The translations under genes were made by a program, and so were the position numbers. From Candidatus Latescibacterota bacterium (GTDB lineage: Bacteria; JAAXHH01): a stretch of 64,000 nucleotides of DNA. Location: the NCBI GenBank assembly GCA_022822725.1, contig JAJEAN010000007.1, positions 2,181,045 to 2,245,044 on the forward strand, in the 5' to 3' direction. The notes beneath the pieces are model-generated. The model searched no databases and was not told the DNA's origin. It was given only the letters and a program-made list of their open reading frames with translations. Shown one piece after another: positions 25,134 through 33,633 of this stretch (positions within the stretch are counted from its first letter, which is position 1; every line of letters starts with the position of its first letter).

Positions 25134-26065
25134 TACTTGCTCCCGCGAACGTATCTGACCCGGGGATCCACAAGCGCGTACAGGATGTCCGTAATCAGGT
25201 AGACGATTCCGATCAGCACGGCGACGAGCAGGGTCAGGGCCATGATCATGGGGTAGTCCCGCTCGAAGATGCTCGTGACGAAGAACTGTCCCAGGCCCGG
25301 GATGCGGAAGATGCCTTCGACGAAGAGCGATCCGGTCATCACACCGGGCAGCATGGGGCCCATGATGGTAAGCAGCGGGATCAGGGAGTTCTTCAGCACG
25401 TGGATGAACAGGACGCTGCGCTCCTTAAGGCCCTTGGCCCGCGCCGTGCGCACGTAGTCCATGCGGAGGTTCTCGAGGATGCTCGAACGAGTGTACCGGG
25501 CGATAATGGCCATGGGACCCAGGGCATAGACGATCACCGGCATGATCCAGGTCTCCGGCCCGCCCCATCCGCCCGTGGGCAGGACCCTCCAGATGGTCGC
25601 GAAGAGGACGATGAACAGTATGGAAATGGCGAAACTGGGCACAGTGATCCCCAGGGTCGCGATGATCGTGGTCCCGTAGTCCACCCAGGTGTTCTGGCGT
25701 ATGGCGGAAAGGATGCCCAGCAGGATGCCGAAGGAGAAGGCCACGGCCAGGCCCATGCCGCCCAGCTGCATGCTGATGGGCCAGGTCCGCGCGATAAGGT
25801 CCGTCACCGTCTCGCCCGGACTCTGGAAGGGGATGCCGAAATCGAATTGCAGCGCGTTCCACATGTAACGGCCGTACTGCTCGTACAGGGGCCGGTCCAG
25901 TCCGTACTTGCGCAGGATATTCGCCTTGGCCTCGGCCGACAGGGGCATCTTCTCTTCGTCGAAGGGGCCTCCCGGTACCGCGTGCATCAGGCTGAAGGTG
26001 ATGACCGTGACCAGGAACAGCACGCCGACCAGGCCCACGATGCGGTATATGATGTATCGGATCAT
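25133..26065 (-). CDS. Oligopeptide ABC transporter permease (OppB/DppB-like)
   Basis: 310-residue permease. The first helix and following loop ([23 protein letters not shown]) are characteristic of OppB, as are the EAA loop [22 protein letters not shown] and the C-terminal VDPRVRYV. About six helices. It is the first gene of the transporter operon (OppB, DUF368, OppC, OppA). ATPase subunits are not in the window and may be supplied from elsewhere. Confidence 0.9.
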   Translation of the reverse strand: MIRYIIYRIVGLVGVLFLVTVITFSLMHAVPGGPFDEEKMPLSAEAKANILRKYGLDRPLYEQYGRYMWNALQFDFGIPFQSPGETVTDLIARTWPISMQLGGMGLAVAFSFGILLGILSAIRQNTWVDYGTTIIATLGITVPSFAISILFIVLFATIWRVLPTGGWGGPETWIMPVIVYALGPMAIIARYTRSSILENLRMDYVRTARAKGLKERSVLFIHVLKNSLIPLLTIMGPMLPGVMTGSLFVEGIFRIPGLGQFFVTSIFERDYPMIMALTLLVAVLIGIVYLITDILYALVDPRVRYVRGSK

Positions 26066-26110
26066 AGGATCGGGTTTTCTGATACGCCGCGGCGGCAGAA
26101 CGGGACGAGT

Positions 26111-26221
26111 CCGGGCCGGTTCAGGCGTGTCCGGGCCAGTCCAGGCCGGTCTGAACGAATTCGATTGTGGCCGGGCGTGCCCGGGCCGGTTCAGGCGTGT
26201 CCGGGCCAGTCCAGGCCGGTC
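26111..26221. repeat. 41-bp exact direct repeat in a 478-base intergenic region
   Basis: Identical 41-bp copies at 26111-26151 and 26181-26221, 70 bases apart, made of GGCCGG/CCGGGCC elements with further shortened copies to about 26260. The surrounding region 26066-26543 lies between divergent operons. I see no gene in it, but TTGACA-N17-CACATT at 26452-26480 is a weak plus-strand promoter candidate. Confidence 0.9.
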
Positions 26222-26543
26222 AGGGTTGTCCCGGCCGGTCAGGTTTGCCCAGGCCAGGACTTATGGTTCGCAAAGTGAGCGGGAATGCCGTCAATCCAGC
26301 CTTCAAAGTGCAAGCGGTCTCGCGGAAGTGTCAAGTTTTATTTCCCGGTTCCGGAGCGTCACGCCGGTGCTGATTCAGACTGCGCAAAACACGTGTTCGG
26401 GCAGGTTTTCCGGGGACCTGGGTCCCGCCGCCGATCCGGGGCCATCTCCCCTTGACACCCCCTGTGTCGTTCCACACATTACCGACGTGATTTCACGTTC
26501 GTGATTTCACGTTGCCGGGATGAGGGACAAGGAGGTCGTTCGC

Positions 26544-27659
26544 ATGCGGATCGTCGAAGTTTCCGCCCTGGTCCTGCGGCTGCCCCGGGTGACGGAAGCC
26601 TGTGACGGGACGCAGGATACCTGCCTGATAAAAATCGAAACGGACGAAGGCATCACGGGCTGGGGCGAAGTCGATTCGTGTCCCACCGTGGTCAAGGCCG
26701 TCATCGACGCGCCGCTGTCACACCAGATCTGCAACGGCCTGGCCAACGCGCTGGACGGCGCCGATCCCCTGGACATCGACACCTGCACGGACCGGATGAT
26801 GGCGTCAGCCAACTACTACGGCCGGGTCGGGGTGGGGCGGCACGCCATGGCCGGCATCGACCTGGCGCTCTGGGACATCGCGGGCAAGGCGAGCGGACAG
26901 CCGGTCTACGAGCTTCTGGGCGGCGCGCACCGGCTCAGGTTCCGGGCTTATGCTTCCGTCCTGTTCGGCGACACGCCGGAGCAGACCCGGACGATCGGCC
27001 GGAAATTCGTCGACCAGGGATTCACGGCGGTGAAGTTCGGCTGGGGTCCCATGGGCAAGGACGAAGGGCAGGACGTCGCCCTGATGAGGGAGGCCCGGCG
27101 AGGCACGGGCGACGAGGTGGACGTGCTCATCGACGCCGGGCAGGTGTGGGACTGGAAGACCGCGCTCGCCCGGTCCAGGCAGTTCGCCGAGTACCGGCCC
27201 TTCTGGATCGAAGAGCCGCTGCATCCGGACGACATCGAGGGGTACGCCGCGCTGACCGCGGAGAGTCCGGTGCCCATCGCCACCGGGGAAGCGGAGTCCC
27301 GGCTCGAGGACTTCGAACGGCTGGTCACCGAGGGCGGGCTCGACTGGATCCAGCCGGACCCGGGCCGCTGCGGCATTACGACCATGGCCGCGGCCGGACG
27401 GACCGCCCACCGACACGGCCGGACGGTCGTCAACCACAGTTACAAGAGCGGCATTACCATGGCGGCGTCGCTGCATGCCCTGGCTGCCCTGCCCAATGCG
27501 TCCGTCTTCGAGTTCTGCATGTCCGATTCGCCGCTTCGACACGAACTGACCCACGAACGGTTTACCATCGATGACGATGGTTTCGTGGCGGTACCCGAAG
27601 GACCCGGGCTGGGTGTCACCGTAAACGAGGATACCGTATCGAAGTACCGGGTCGCGTAG
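26544..27659 (+). CDS. Mandelate racemase/muconate-lactonizing enzyme family protein
   Basis: 371-residue enolase-superfamily enzyme. These abstract a proton next to a carboxylate and then dehydrate, racemise or isomerise the substrate. N-terminal capping domain to ~residue 125, then a TIM barrel. Metal ligands appear as D in VLIDAGQVWD, E in FWIEEPLHP and E in ATGEAES; H in VVNHSYKSG is a candidate catalytic base. The usual K-x-K is reduced to VKFGWG. ATG 26544 has a perfect AAGGAGG eight bases upstream. Location before a cupin and KDPG aldolase suggests a sugar-acid dehydratase. Confidence 0.88.
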   Translation: MRIVEVSALVLRLPRVTEACDGTQDTCLIKIETDEGITGWGEVDSCPTVVKAVIDAPLSHQICNGLANALDGADPLDIDTCTDRMMASANYYGRVGVGRHAMAGIDLALWDIAGKASGQPVYELLGGAHRLRFRAYASVLFGDTPEQTRTIGRKFVDQGFTAVKFGWGPMGKDEGQDVALMREARRGTGDEVDVLIDAGQVWDWKTALARSRQFAEYRPFWIEEPLHPDDIEGYAALTAESPVPIATGEAESRLEDFERLVTEGGLDWIQPDPGRCGITTMAAAGRTAHRHGRTVVNHSYKSGITMAASLHALAALPNASVFEFCMSDSPLRHELTHERFTIDDDGFVAVPEGPGLGVTVNEDTVSKYRVA

Positions 27660-27725
27660 CCCCTGGCCGGGGTCTTGCGCGACAACCCGCGTTACATACA
27701 ACCAGTTCACTAAAGGAGCATCTCG

Positions 27726-28127
27726 ATGGCCCCGCCGAATCCGATCATGCACGCCGCGCTCAACCGCATCGATATCGAGGAGATCAAGGAACGGATCGGT
27801 CCGCCGCCCGCCTCCTGCGCCGTCGTTGCCGCGGACCACGTGACCGCGGCCTTCATCTGGCAGGAATCGGGCACGATCAACGATAATCACTGCCACGATT
27901 ACGACGAGTGGTGGCTGGTGCTGGAGGGTGAGATCGACTGGGTGATCGAGGGCCGTGAGGAGACCGTCCACGCGAAGGCGGGTGATTTCATCTTCGTGCC
28001 GGCCCTGACCTTCCATCATATTTTCCCCGTGGGCGGCAAGCCTTCGATCCGCCTGGGGGTCGCCCTTACGGGACACGGGCACCTGCATGAGCGGCCGGAG
28101 CGCAAGGTGAAGGTCACGTTGGAATAA
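27726..28127 (+). CDS. Single-domain cupin protein
   Basis: 133 residues with one cupin barrel. Motif 1 is HCHDYDEWWLVLEG (H-x-H-x3-E ... G) and motif 2 is GDFIFVPALTFHHI, so a bound metal is likely. Such small cupins bind or isomerise sugars or sugar acids, but no specific activity can be assigned. A good AAAGGAG ribosome site lies about eight bases before the ATG. It sits between the enolase-family gene and the aldolase gene. Confidence 0.85.
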   Translation: MAPPNPIMHAALNRIDIEEIKERIGPPPASCAVVAADHVTAAFIWQESGTINDNHCHDYDEWWLVLEGEIDWVIEGREETVHAKAGDFIFVPALTFHHIFPVGGKPSIRLGVALTGHGHLHERPERKVKVTLE

Positions 28128-28146
28128 AGTCTTCTGGAGTGAAACC

Positions 28147-28806
28147 ATGTCTTCGAGATCTGAAAACCTGACTGCCATTAAGGCCTGCGGCGTGGTCGCG
28201 GTACTCAGGGCCGACAGCCCCGATAATCTGGTCCAGGTCGCCCAGGCCATCGGCAGGGGCGGCATCGGGGCCGTCGAAATCACCATGACGACGCCCGGGG
28301 CCCTGGACGCGATCGGTGAATGCGCCAGCCGGCTGGGGGATGAAATAACCCTCGGCGCGGGTACCGTGCTGGACCCCGAAACGGCCCGGGCGGCGATCCT
28401 GGCCGGCGCCGAATACATCGTGACGCCCACACTGAACCCGGACGTCATCACCCTCTGCCGGCGGTACGACAAGGTCGTCATTCCGGGCGCATTGACGCCT
28501 ACCGAGATCCTGACGGCCTGGGAATGCGGCGCGGACATCGTGAAGGTGTTTCCCGCAACGGCGGTGGGACCCCGCTATTTCAAGGACGTCAAGGCGCCGC
28601 TCCCCCAGATCGATCTCATGCCCACGGGCGGGGTGGACCTGGACAACGCGGGCGACTTCATCCGGGCGGGTGCCTGCGCCGTCGCCGTGGGCGGAAACCT
28701 GGTCGACAAGGCCGCCGTGGCCGCGGGGGAATGGCATATACTCACCGATACGGCCCGGAAATACGTCGATACGGTCAGGCTCGCGCGACAGGAAGGTGGG
28801 GGATGA
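28147..28806 (+). CDS. eda: KDPG/KHG aldolase family protein
   Basis: 219-residue class I aldolase that cleaves 2-keto-3-deoxy-6-phosphogluconate, or a related keto-deoxy sugar acid, to pyruvate plus an aldehyde. Conserved features are GVVAVLRADSPD, the E of AVEITMTTPG, GAGTVLDPE, and the Schiff-base lysine in ADIVKVFPA, with TGGVDLDNAG binding phosphate. Its stop overlaps the next ATG (ATGA). With the upstream enolase-family enzyme it could form an Entner-Doudoroff-like sugar-acid route. Confidence 0.92.
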   Translation: MSSRSENLTAIKACGVVAVLRADSPDNLVQVAQAIGRGGIGAVEITMTTPGALDAIGECASRLGDEITLGAGTVLDPETARAAILAGAEYIVTPTLNPDVITLCRRYDKVVIPGALTPTEILTAWECGADIVKVFPATAVGPRYFKDVKAPLPQIDLMPTGGVDLDNAGDFIRAGACAVAVGGNLVDKAAVAAGEWHILTDTARKYVDTVRLARQEGGG

Positions 28807-29723
28807 TCCGCAAGGCTGTCGTGCCCGTCGCGGGCCTGGGCACGCGGATGCTTCCGCTCACACGGTCTGTCCCCAAGGAAATACTGCCCCTCGGGCGCAA
28901 ACCGGCCATACACCACGTTGTGGATGAACTGGCGGCCGCGGGGATCGAACGCATCCTCTTCGTGACCTCCAGCCGGAAAAAGGCGATCGAGGATTACTTC
29001 GTGTCCGGCGGGCAGTCGGACGGGGCGATAAAAACGCCCGGCGGAACGTTCGATGGGCCGGCCGATGAATCGCGGGACCCGGCCAGCGAAGAAGGAAACG
29101 GACCGCCTGCACTGGACTATTCGTTCGTCCGCCAGGAGGTCCCGGCTGGAAACGGCGACGCCGTACGCCTGGCAAAGGCCTTCGCGGGATCGGACGCCTT
29201 CGTCGTAGCCTGGGGCGACGCCGTCATCCGGTCGAAGGGGGAAGACAGCGTTCTGCGGCGCATGATGGCGACCCACGCGACGGAGGACGCCGCGTGCACC
29301 ATCGCGGTGGAGCACGTGCCCGCAGACAAGGTGTCGCGGTACGGCATCGTAAAGCCCAGGTACGAATCGGACGCGGCCTTCCCCATAGACGATATCGTGG
29401 AGAAACCTCCCGTGGAAAGCGCACCTAGCCGCTACGCCGTATCGGCCCGGTACATATGCGGCCCCGGCATCTTCCCCGCGCTCGAGGCGACGCCGCGCGG
29501 TAAAAACGGCGAACTGTGGCTCGCCGACGCCATCCGCGGCCTGCTCCGGACAGGCGGTCCCGGTGGCGATGTATGGTGCGTTCCCCTCGGGACCGCCGAC
29601 CGACGCTACGACATCGGAACGCCCCTGACCTACTGGGAAGCCTTCGTCGATTACGCCCTGGAGGACGAGACGGACGGACCGGGCTTCAGCGATCTTCTGC
29701 AAGAGAGGTTGAACGTATCATAA
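28803..29723 (+). CDS. galU: UTP-sugar-1-phosphate uridylyltransferase (GalU-like)
   Basis: 306-residue nucleotidyltransferase making UDP-glucose or a related UDP-sugar. The N-terminal nucleotide loop is AGLGTRMLPLTRSVPKEILP. Later conserved segments are VRQEVPAGNGDAVRLA, the metal-binding WGDAVI and IVEKPP. GalU normally has GLGHA in place of GNGDA and GDD in place of GDA, so specificity may differ. It overlaps eda by four bases. A GHMP sugar kinase follows, suggesting sugar to sugar-1-phosphate to UDP-sugar. Confidence 0.85.
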   Translation: MIRKAVVPVAGLGTRMLPLTRSVPKEILPLGRKPAIHHVVDELAAAGIERILFVTSSRKKAIEDYFVSGGQSDGAIKTPGGTFDGPADESRDPASEEGNGPPALDYSFVRQEVPAGNGDAVRLAKAFAGSDAFVVAWGDAVIRSKGEDSVLRRMMATHATEDAACTIAVEHVPADKVSRYGIVKPRYESDAAFPIDDIVEKPPVESAPSRYAVSARYICGPGIFPALEATPRGKNGELWLADAIRGLLRTGGPGGDVWCVPLGTADRRYDIGTPLTYWEAFVDYALEDETDGPGFSDLLQERLNVS

Positions 29724-29802
29724 TCAGCAAATCAGCGCGGGCTTACCGCGTGTGTTTCGGCGCGCATCCCGTCTGGACCAACGTGTGCCAGTGGGTGCGC
29801 CA

Positions 29803-30798
29803 ATGGGAGTCCAGGTGAAGGGGACCGTTACCGCATCCTCGCCCGGCCGCGTCGGCTTTGTAGGCAATCCCACCGACATGTACGGCGGCAGTGTGATTTC
29901 GTGCTCGACGAAGGAGCGGGCGAGGGTCACAATCCAACCGGCGGACTGCCTGATCCTGGACGCGGGCGCCGAACAGCGGGTCATCGCGTCGCCGGACGAC
30001 CTGGTCACTCGGGAAGACATTTTCGATATCGCCCGGGTCGCGCTGGCCGGTACCGAATCCGCGGACCTGCGCGTCAGGATCTCCTGGTCGACCGATATCC
30101 CCTTTCGTGCCGGTCTGTCGGGATCGACCGCGCTGCTCGTTTCCATGGTTGCCGGCCTACTCGCCTTCCGCGGTATCCGCCACAGTCCATACCACCAGGC
30201 GGAGCTCGTCCGCGGGATCGAGTACCGGAACCTGACCTTCTGCGGGTACCAGGACGCCTACATGTGTACCTTCGGCGGGCTTCATTACATGGATTTCAGG
30301 GGTAAGGAATTCCACCTGGAATACGGGACCGATCCTTATGCCACCATGGAACCGATGCCGGCTTCTGTGATCCTGCCGGCCGTCGTGGTCATTACGGGAG
30401 GCCAGCGCGTCTCCGGAGGTGTGCACACCCCCTTGCGGGAACGCTGGCTCGCCGGTGAATCCGAAGTGGTCGAAGCCTATAACGCCATCGCGGCCCTGGC
30501 CCGGGATGGCAAGAAAGCGATCCTCGAGAACCGGCTAGATACGCTGGGGAAGCTGATGAACGAGAACCAGGCGATTACCCATTCGCTCGGCGGATCCAAC
30601 CCGGAAGACGACCGTTTCATCGAACTCGCCCGGCAGGCGGGCGCGTCCGGCGCCAAGCTCGCGGGCAGCAGCGGCGCCATCGTAGCGCTTCACGAATCGC
30701 CCCGCGAACTGGCTCGGGTCATGACGGAGGCCGGCGCCGCGGGCATACTTGAACCGGCACCGGGTCCCGGACTTGAAATCGAGCAGAAAGACCCGTAG
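29803..30798 (+). CDS. GHMP-family sugar kinase (glucuronokinase-like)
   Basis: 331-residue GHMP kinase. The N-terminal substrate segment GRVGFVGNPTDMYGG resembles sugar-1-kinases such as glucuronokinase. The ATP-binding motif is PFRAGLSGSTALLVSM (~residue 95), and the C-terminal AGASGAKLAGSSGAIVAL matches motif 3. It would form a sugar 1-phosphate from a free sugar or uronic acid. The start is uncertain: I use ATG 29803, with GTG at 29791 or 29752 as alternatives and no clear ribosome site. Ten bases separate it from the LarA-like gene. Confidence 0.8.
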   Translation: MGVQVKGTVTASSPGRVGFVGNPTDMYGGSVISCSTKERARVTIQPADCLILDAGAEQRVIASPDDLVTREDIFDIARVALAGTESADLRVRISWSTDIPFRAGLSGSTALLVSMVAGLLAFRGIRHSPYHQAELVRGIEYRNLTFCGYQDAYMCTFGGLHYMDFRGKEFHLEYGTDPYATMEPMPASVILPAVVVITGGQRVSGGVHTPLRERWLAGESEVVEAYNAIAALARDGKKAILENRLDTLGKLMNENQAITHSLGGSNPEDDRFIELARQAGASGAKLAGSSGAIVALHESPRELARVMTEAGAAGILEPAPGPGLEIEQKDP

Positions 30799-30807
30799 GG
30801 AGCCGCC

Positions 30808-32100
30808 GTGAACCTCACACTCGACTACCATATGACCGGACTCGAAGTGCGTGTCCCGGACGAAAACCTGGCCGCCGTCCTCAACATGCGGGAGACGCCG
30901 CCGCTGGATGACCCCGTAGCCGAGACCCGGGAGGCGCTGCGCCGTCCCGTGGCGGGCCCCCCGCTCGAGGAACTCGCCCGGGAACGCCGGAGCGCCTGCG
31001 TGGTCGTTTCCGACATCACCCGTCCCGTACCTCACGACATCATCCTGCCGCCCCTCCTGGAATGCCTGGAGCGAAGCGGGATCATGCCGGAGGACATCAC
31101 CATCCTGGTCGCCACGGGCTTGCACGCCCCCATGAGCGAGGATCAGCTCCGCGAGACCCTGACTGACAACGTTGTGGACCGGTATCCTGTGATCAACCAC
31201 GTCGCCCGCAACAGTGAGGAACAGGCCGATCTTGGGACCACGAGCACGGGGATCCCGATCCGCGTGGACCGCAGGTACGTGGAGAGCGATCTCAAGGTGC
31301 TGACCGGTTTGATCGAGGCGCACTTCATGGCCGGATACTCGGGTGGACGCAAGCTCGTCGCGCCCGGACTCGTAGGCGTGGAGACGATCGAGCACCTGCA
31401 CGGCCCGAAGATCCTCGAGCATCCCAACGCCACGACGGGCGTGCTCGACGGCAATCCCCTCCACGAAGCTGCCCTCGAGATCGCCCGCCGGGCCGGGGTC
31501 GATTTCATCCTGAACGTCTCCATGGACGAGGACCGCCGCGTCACCGGGGTGTTCGCCGGCGAGCTCGACCGGGCACACCGCTACGGGGTCGGCCACGTGG
31601 ACGGCATGGTGGTGGCCACCGTCGAGGAACCGGTGGACATCGTCGTCACCTCTTCGGCCGGCTATCCCCTGGACACAACCTTCTACCAGGCCGTCAAGGG
31701 CATGGTAGGCGTGCTCGACATCCTGAAGGAAGGCGGATCCATCGTCATCGCCGCGGGATGCGCCGACGGGATTGGCAGCGCCGAGTTCGAAGGACTGTTG
31801 CGGAAGACGACGGACATCGACGCCTTTATCGAGTGCATCCAGCAACCGGGCGTGTTCACCATCGACCAGTGGGAGATCGAGGAACTGGTCAAGGCGCTTA
31901 AGAAGGGGAAAGTGTATCTCTACACGGACGGCCTCAGTGACGACGACGTGCGGGCATGCCTGGTCGAGCCGGTATCGTCCGTCGAGGTCGGCATCGCGCG
32001 CGCCATCGGACGCCACGGGACCGGCGCCACCATAGCGGTCGTCCCGAGAGGGCCCTACGTCATCCCCCGGGTGCGCCGGGGACAGGACGCAGCGGGGTAG
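30808..32100 (+). CDS. LarA-family (nickel-pincer racemase) protein
   Basis: 430 residues with the DUF2088/LarA fold. The cofactor and catalytic positions known from lactate racemase appear conserved: H in VATGLHAPMS, H and K in IEAHFMAGYSGGRK, and H in ETIEHLHGPK. It probably uses the nickel-pincer nucleotide to racemise or epimerise a 2-hydroxy acid, though many LarA homologues act on substrates other than lactate. GTG start with GGGAG six bases upstream. The cofactor genes larB, larC and larE are not in the window. Confidence 0.87.
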   Translation: MNLTLDYHMTGLEVRVPDENLAAVLNMRETPPLDDPVAETREALRRPVAGPPLEELARERRSACVVVSDITRPVPHDIILPPLLECLERSGIMPEDITILVATGLHAPMSEDQLRETLTDNVVDRYPVINHVARNSEEQADLGTTSTGIPIRVDRRYVESDLKVLTGLIEAHFMAGYSGGRKLVAPGLVGVETIEHLHGPKILEHPNATTGVLDGNPLHEAALEIARRAGVDFILNVSMDEDRRVTGVFAGELDRAHRYGVGHVDGMVVATVEEPVDIVVTSSAGYPLDTTFYQAVKGMVGVLDILKEGGSIVIAAGCADGIGSAEFEGLLRKTTDIDAFIECIQQPGVFTIDQWEIEELVKALKKGKVYLYTDGLSDDDVRACLVEPVSSVEVGIARAIGRHGTGATIAVVPRGPYVIPRVRRGQDAAG

Positions 32101-32131
32101 TGTGTTGCCGCGGCAGGAAAACAAGCCTCCC

Positions 32132-32659
32132 ATGACCTCTAACCAGTACGTCCACCATACTCCTCGGATCCATCCTTCCGCCTTCGTGGCGAAAAGCGCC
32201 GACCTGATCGGCGCGGTCGACATCGGCAAGGACGCGAGCGTCTGGTACCAGGTGGTGATCCGGGCGGACGACGAGCCGGTCACCGTCGGCGAGGGGACCA
32301 ACGTGCAGGACGGCAGCGTCCTCCACATCGACGCCGGCATGCCCACCGAACTGGGCAAGGGCGTGACCGTGGGACACCGGGCCATCGTCCACGGGGCGGT
32401 AGTGGAAGACCACGTGCTGATCTCCATGGGCGCCGTGATCCTCAGCGGTGCGCGCATCGGCAAACACAGCATCATCGGCGCCGGCGCGCTGGTGCTCGAG
32501 CACATGGAAGTGCCTCCAGGCTCCCTTGTCGTGGGCGTTCCCGGACGCGTGGTACGTTCGGTCACGGACGAACAGATCGAACGCATTCACCGGACCGCGG
32601 AAGGGTATGTCGAACGGCGTGGAATCTATCTCGAACGGGTGTCTGGCGGTACCTCCTGA
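32132..32659 (+). CDS. Gamma-carbonic-anhydrase-like hexapeptide-repeat protein
   Basis: 175 residues. A left-handed beta-helix of hexapeptide repeats (about residues 15-140) ends in a C-terminal helix, as in YrdA/PaaY/CaiE. The three zinc-ligand histidines appear in VLHID and GHRAIVHG. The family is commonly annotated as carbonic anhydrase, but many members have no proven activity. ATG 32132 matches family N-termini; the 31-base gap from the LarA-like gene has only a weak AGGA. Confidence 0.88.
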   Translation: MTSNQYVHHTPRIHPSAFVAKSADLIGAVDIGKDASVWYQVVIRADDEPVTVGEGTNVQDGSVLHIDAGMPTELGKGVTVGHRAIVHGAVVEDHVLISMGAVILSGARIGKHSIIGAGALVLEHMEVPPGSLVVGVPGRVVRSVTDEQIERIHRTAEGYVERRGIYLERVSGGTS

Positions 32660-32724
32660 CACGCCTGATTCCCGACGCTTCGGACTGCGTGTCAGGCGTC
32701 AGAATCCACTTGACTTTGACGGGC

Positions 32725-32753
32725 TTGTTCTGTAGCTTGCGGTGCTCTGATAT
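32725..32753 (+). promoter_or_regulatory. Candidate promoter of tRNA-Arg/tadA
   Basis: TTGTTC (32725-32730), 17-base spacer, TGATAT (32748-32753), ending 12 bases before the tRNA. TTGACT at 32710 offers an alternative -35 with a poorer -10. An 8-bp inverted repeat (ACGCCTGA/TCAGGCGT) lies just upstream, after the hexapeptide-repeat gene. Confidence 0.35.
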
Positions 32754-32765
32754 GCTGGTCCTCCA

Positions 32766-32839
32766 GCGCCTGTAGCTCAATTGGATAGAGCACCTGACTA
32801 CGGATCAGGAGGTTGGGGGTTCGACTCCCTCCGGGCGTA
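32766..32839 (+). tRNA. tRNA-Arg (anticodon ACG)
   Basis: 74-nt cloverleaf: acceptor GCGCCTG with CGGGCGT, anticodon stem CCTGA/TCAGG, loop CTACGGA with anticodon ACG, T-loop TTCGACT, discriminator A, CCA not encoded. A34 of this tRNA is the one adenosine that bacterial TadA normally deaminates to inosine. The tadA gene starts 21 bases downstream. Six T residues follow the tRNA directly. Confidence 0.93.
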
Positions 32840-32860
32840 TTTTTTGTGGGACGCGGTAAC

Positions 32861-33406
32861 ATGAGAAGCATCGACGGCGAACACGAAGGATGGCTCAGGC
32901 TGGCGCTGGATGAAGCCAGGTCGGCGGGAGCCGGCGGCGATGTGCCCGTCGGGGCCGTGATCGTTCGCGATGGCGTGGTCATCGGACGGGGTCAGAATCG
33001 CGTGGAGCGTTTGCGCGATCCAACCGCCCATGCCGAAATGCTCGCGATCCGCGAGGCCTGCGCTGCGCTGGGGTATGAACGGCTGGATGGCGCCACGCTC
33101 TACGTTACGCTGGAACCCTGCGCGATGTGCGCGGGAGCGATCGTGCTGGCCCGCCTGGAGTGCCTGGTGTACGGGGCAGACGATCCCAAGACCGGGGCCT
33201 GTGGTTCCTTGCGCGATATCGTGCGGGATTCCCGGCTGAATCACCAGGTGGTTGTTACGCGAGGTGTGCTGGCTGAAACCTGTTCCGGGTTGCTGAAAGA
33301 CTTCTTCAGGGCGAAACGGAGGGCGGGCGACACAGTTGACGAACCGAGCGAAGCGGGCAGCCCGGCTGCCGAACCGAGGTTACCGGAGAGGTGCGAGAGT
33401 GGTTGA
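32861..33406 (+). CDS. tadA: tRNA-specific adenosine-34 deaminase
   Basis: 181-residue zinc deaminase converting A34 to inosine in tRNA-Arg(ACG), so that one tRNA can read three CGN codons. The catalytic motifs are HAE in PTAHAEMLAIREA and PCAMC in LEPCAMCAG, with DVPVGAVIV near the N-terminus. The C-terminus extends about 20 residues past the usual end. Its last seven codons and stop lie inside the following tRNA-Ser gene. It is encoded immediately after its own substrate tRNA, probably on one transcript. Confidence 0.95.
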   Translation: MRSIDGEHEGWLRLALDEARSAGAGGDVPVGAVIVRDGVVIGRGQNRVERLRDPTAHAEMLAIREACAALGYERLDGATLYVTLEPCAMCAGAIVLARLECLVYGADDPKTGACGSLRDIVRDSRLNHQVVVTRGVLAETCSGLLKDFFRAKRRAGDTVDEPSEAGSPAAEPRLPERCESG

Positions 33407-33469
33407 ATCGGACGGTCTCGAAAACCGTTGTGCCTTCGGGCACCGTGGGTTCGAATCCCACCCTCTCCG
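33385..33469 (+). tRNA. tRNA-Ser (anticodon CGA)
   Basis: 85-nt class II tRNA. Acceptor GGAGAGG/CCTCTCC, anticodon loop CTCGAAA with anticodon CGA, long variable arm with a TTCG tetraloop, T-loop TTCGAAT, discriminator G. The first 22 nt overlap the 3' end of tadA. Confidence 0.93.
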
Positions 33470-33540
33470 TTCTACAGCCCGCTGAACGGAATCACGGAGG
33501 AAGGCTGCCGGCCACGAAGATTGCTTCAGACTTAGACCTG

Positions 33541-33626
33541 GGAGAGGTGCGAGAGCGGTCGAATCGGCACGCCTGGAGAGCGTGTGTTCACCATGTGGAC
33601 CGTGGGTTCGAATCCCACCCTCTCCG
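33541..33626 (+). tRNA. tRNA-Ser (anticodon GGA)
   Basis: 86-nt class II tRNA with the same acceptor and T-arm as the preceding tRNA-Ser, anticodon loop CTGGAGA (anticodon GGA) and a long variable arm. The 71-base gap before it holds no gene. Confidence 0.93.
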
Positions 33627-33633
33627 TAATTTT

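Noticed and set aside
26452-26480. TTGACA-N17-CACATT as promoter of the enolase-family operon
   Set aside because: The -35 is perfect but the -10 is poor; mentioned under the intergenic repeat rather than listed as a promoter.
32654-32700. Inverted repeat ACGCCTGA/TCAGGCGT after the gamma-carbonic-anhydrase-like gene as a terminator
   Set aside because: Long loop and no T-run; possible but not convincing.
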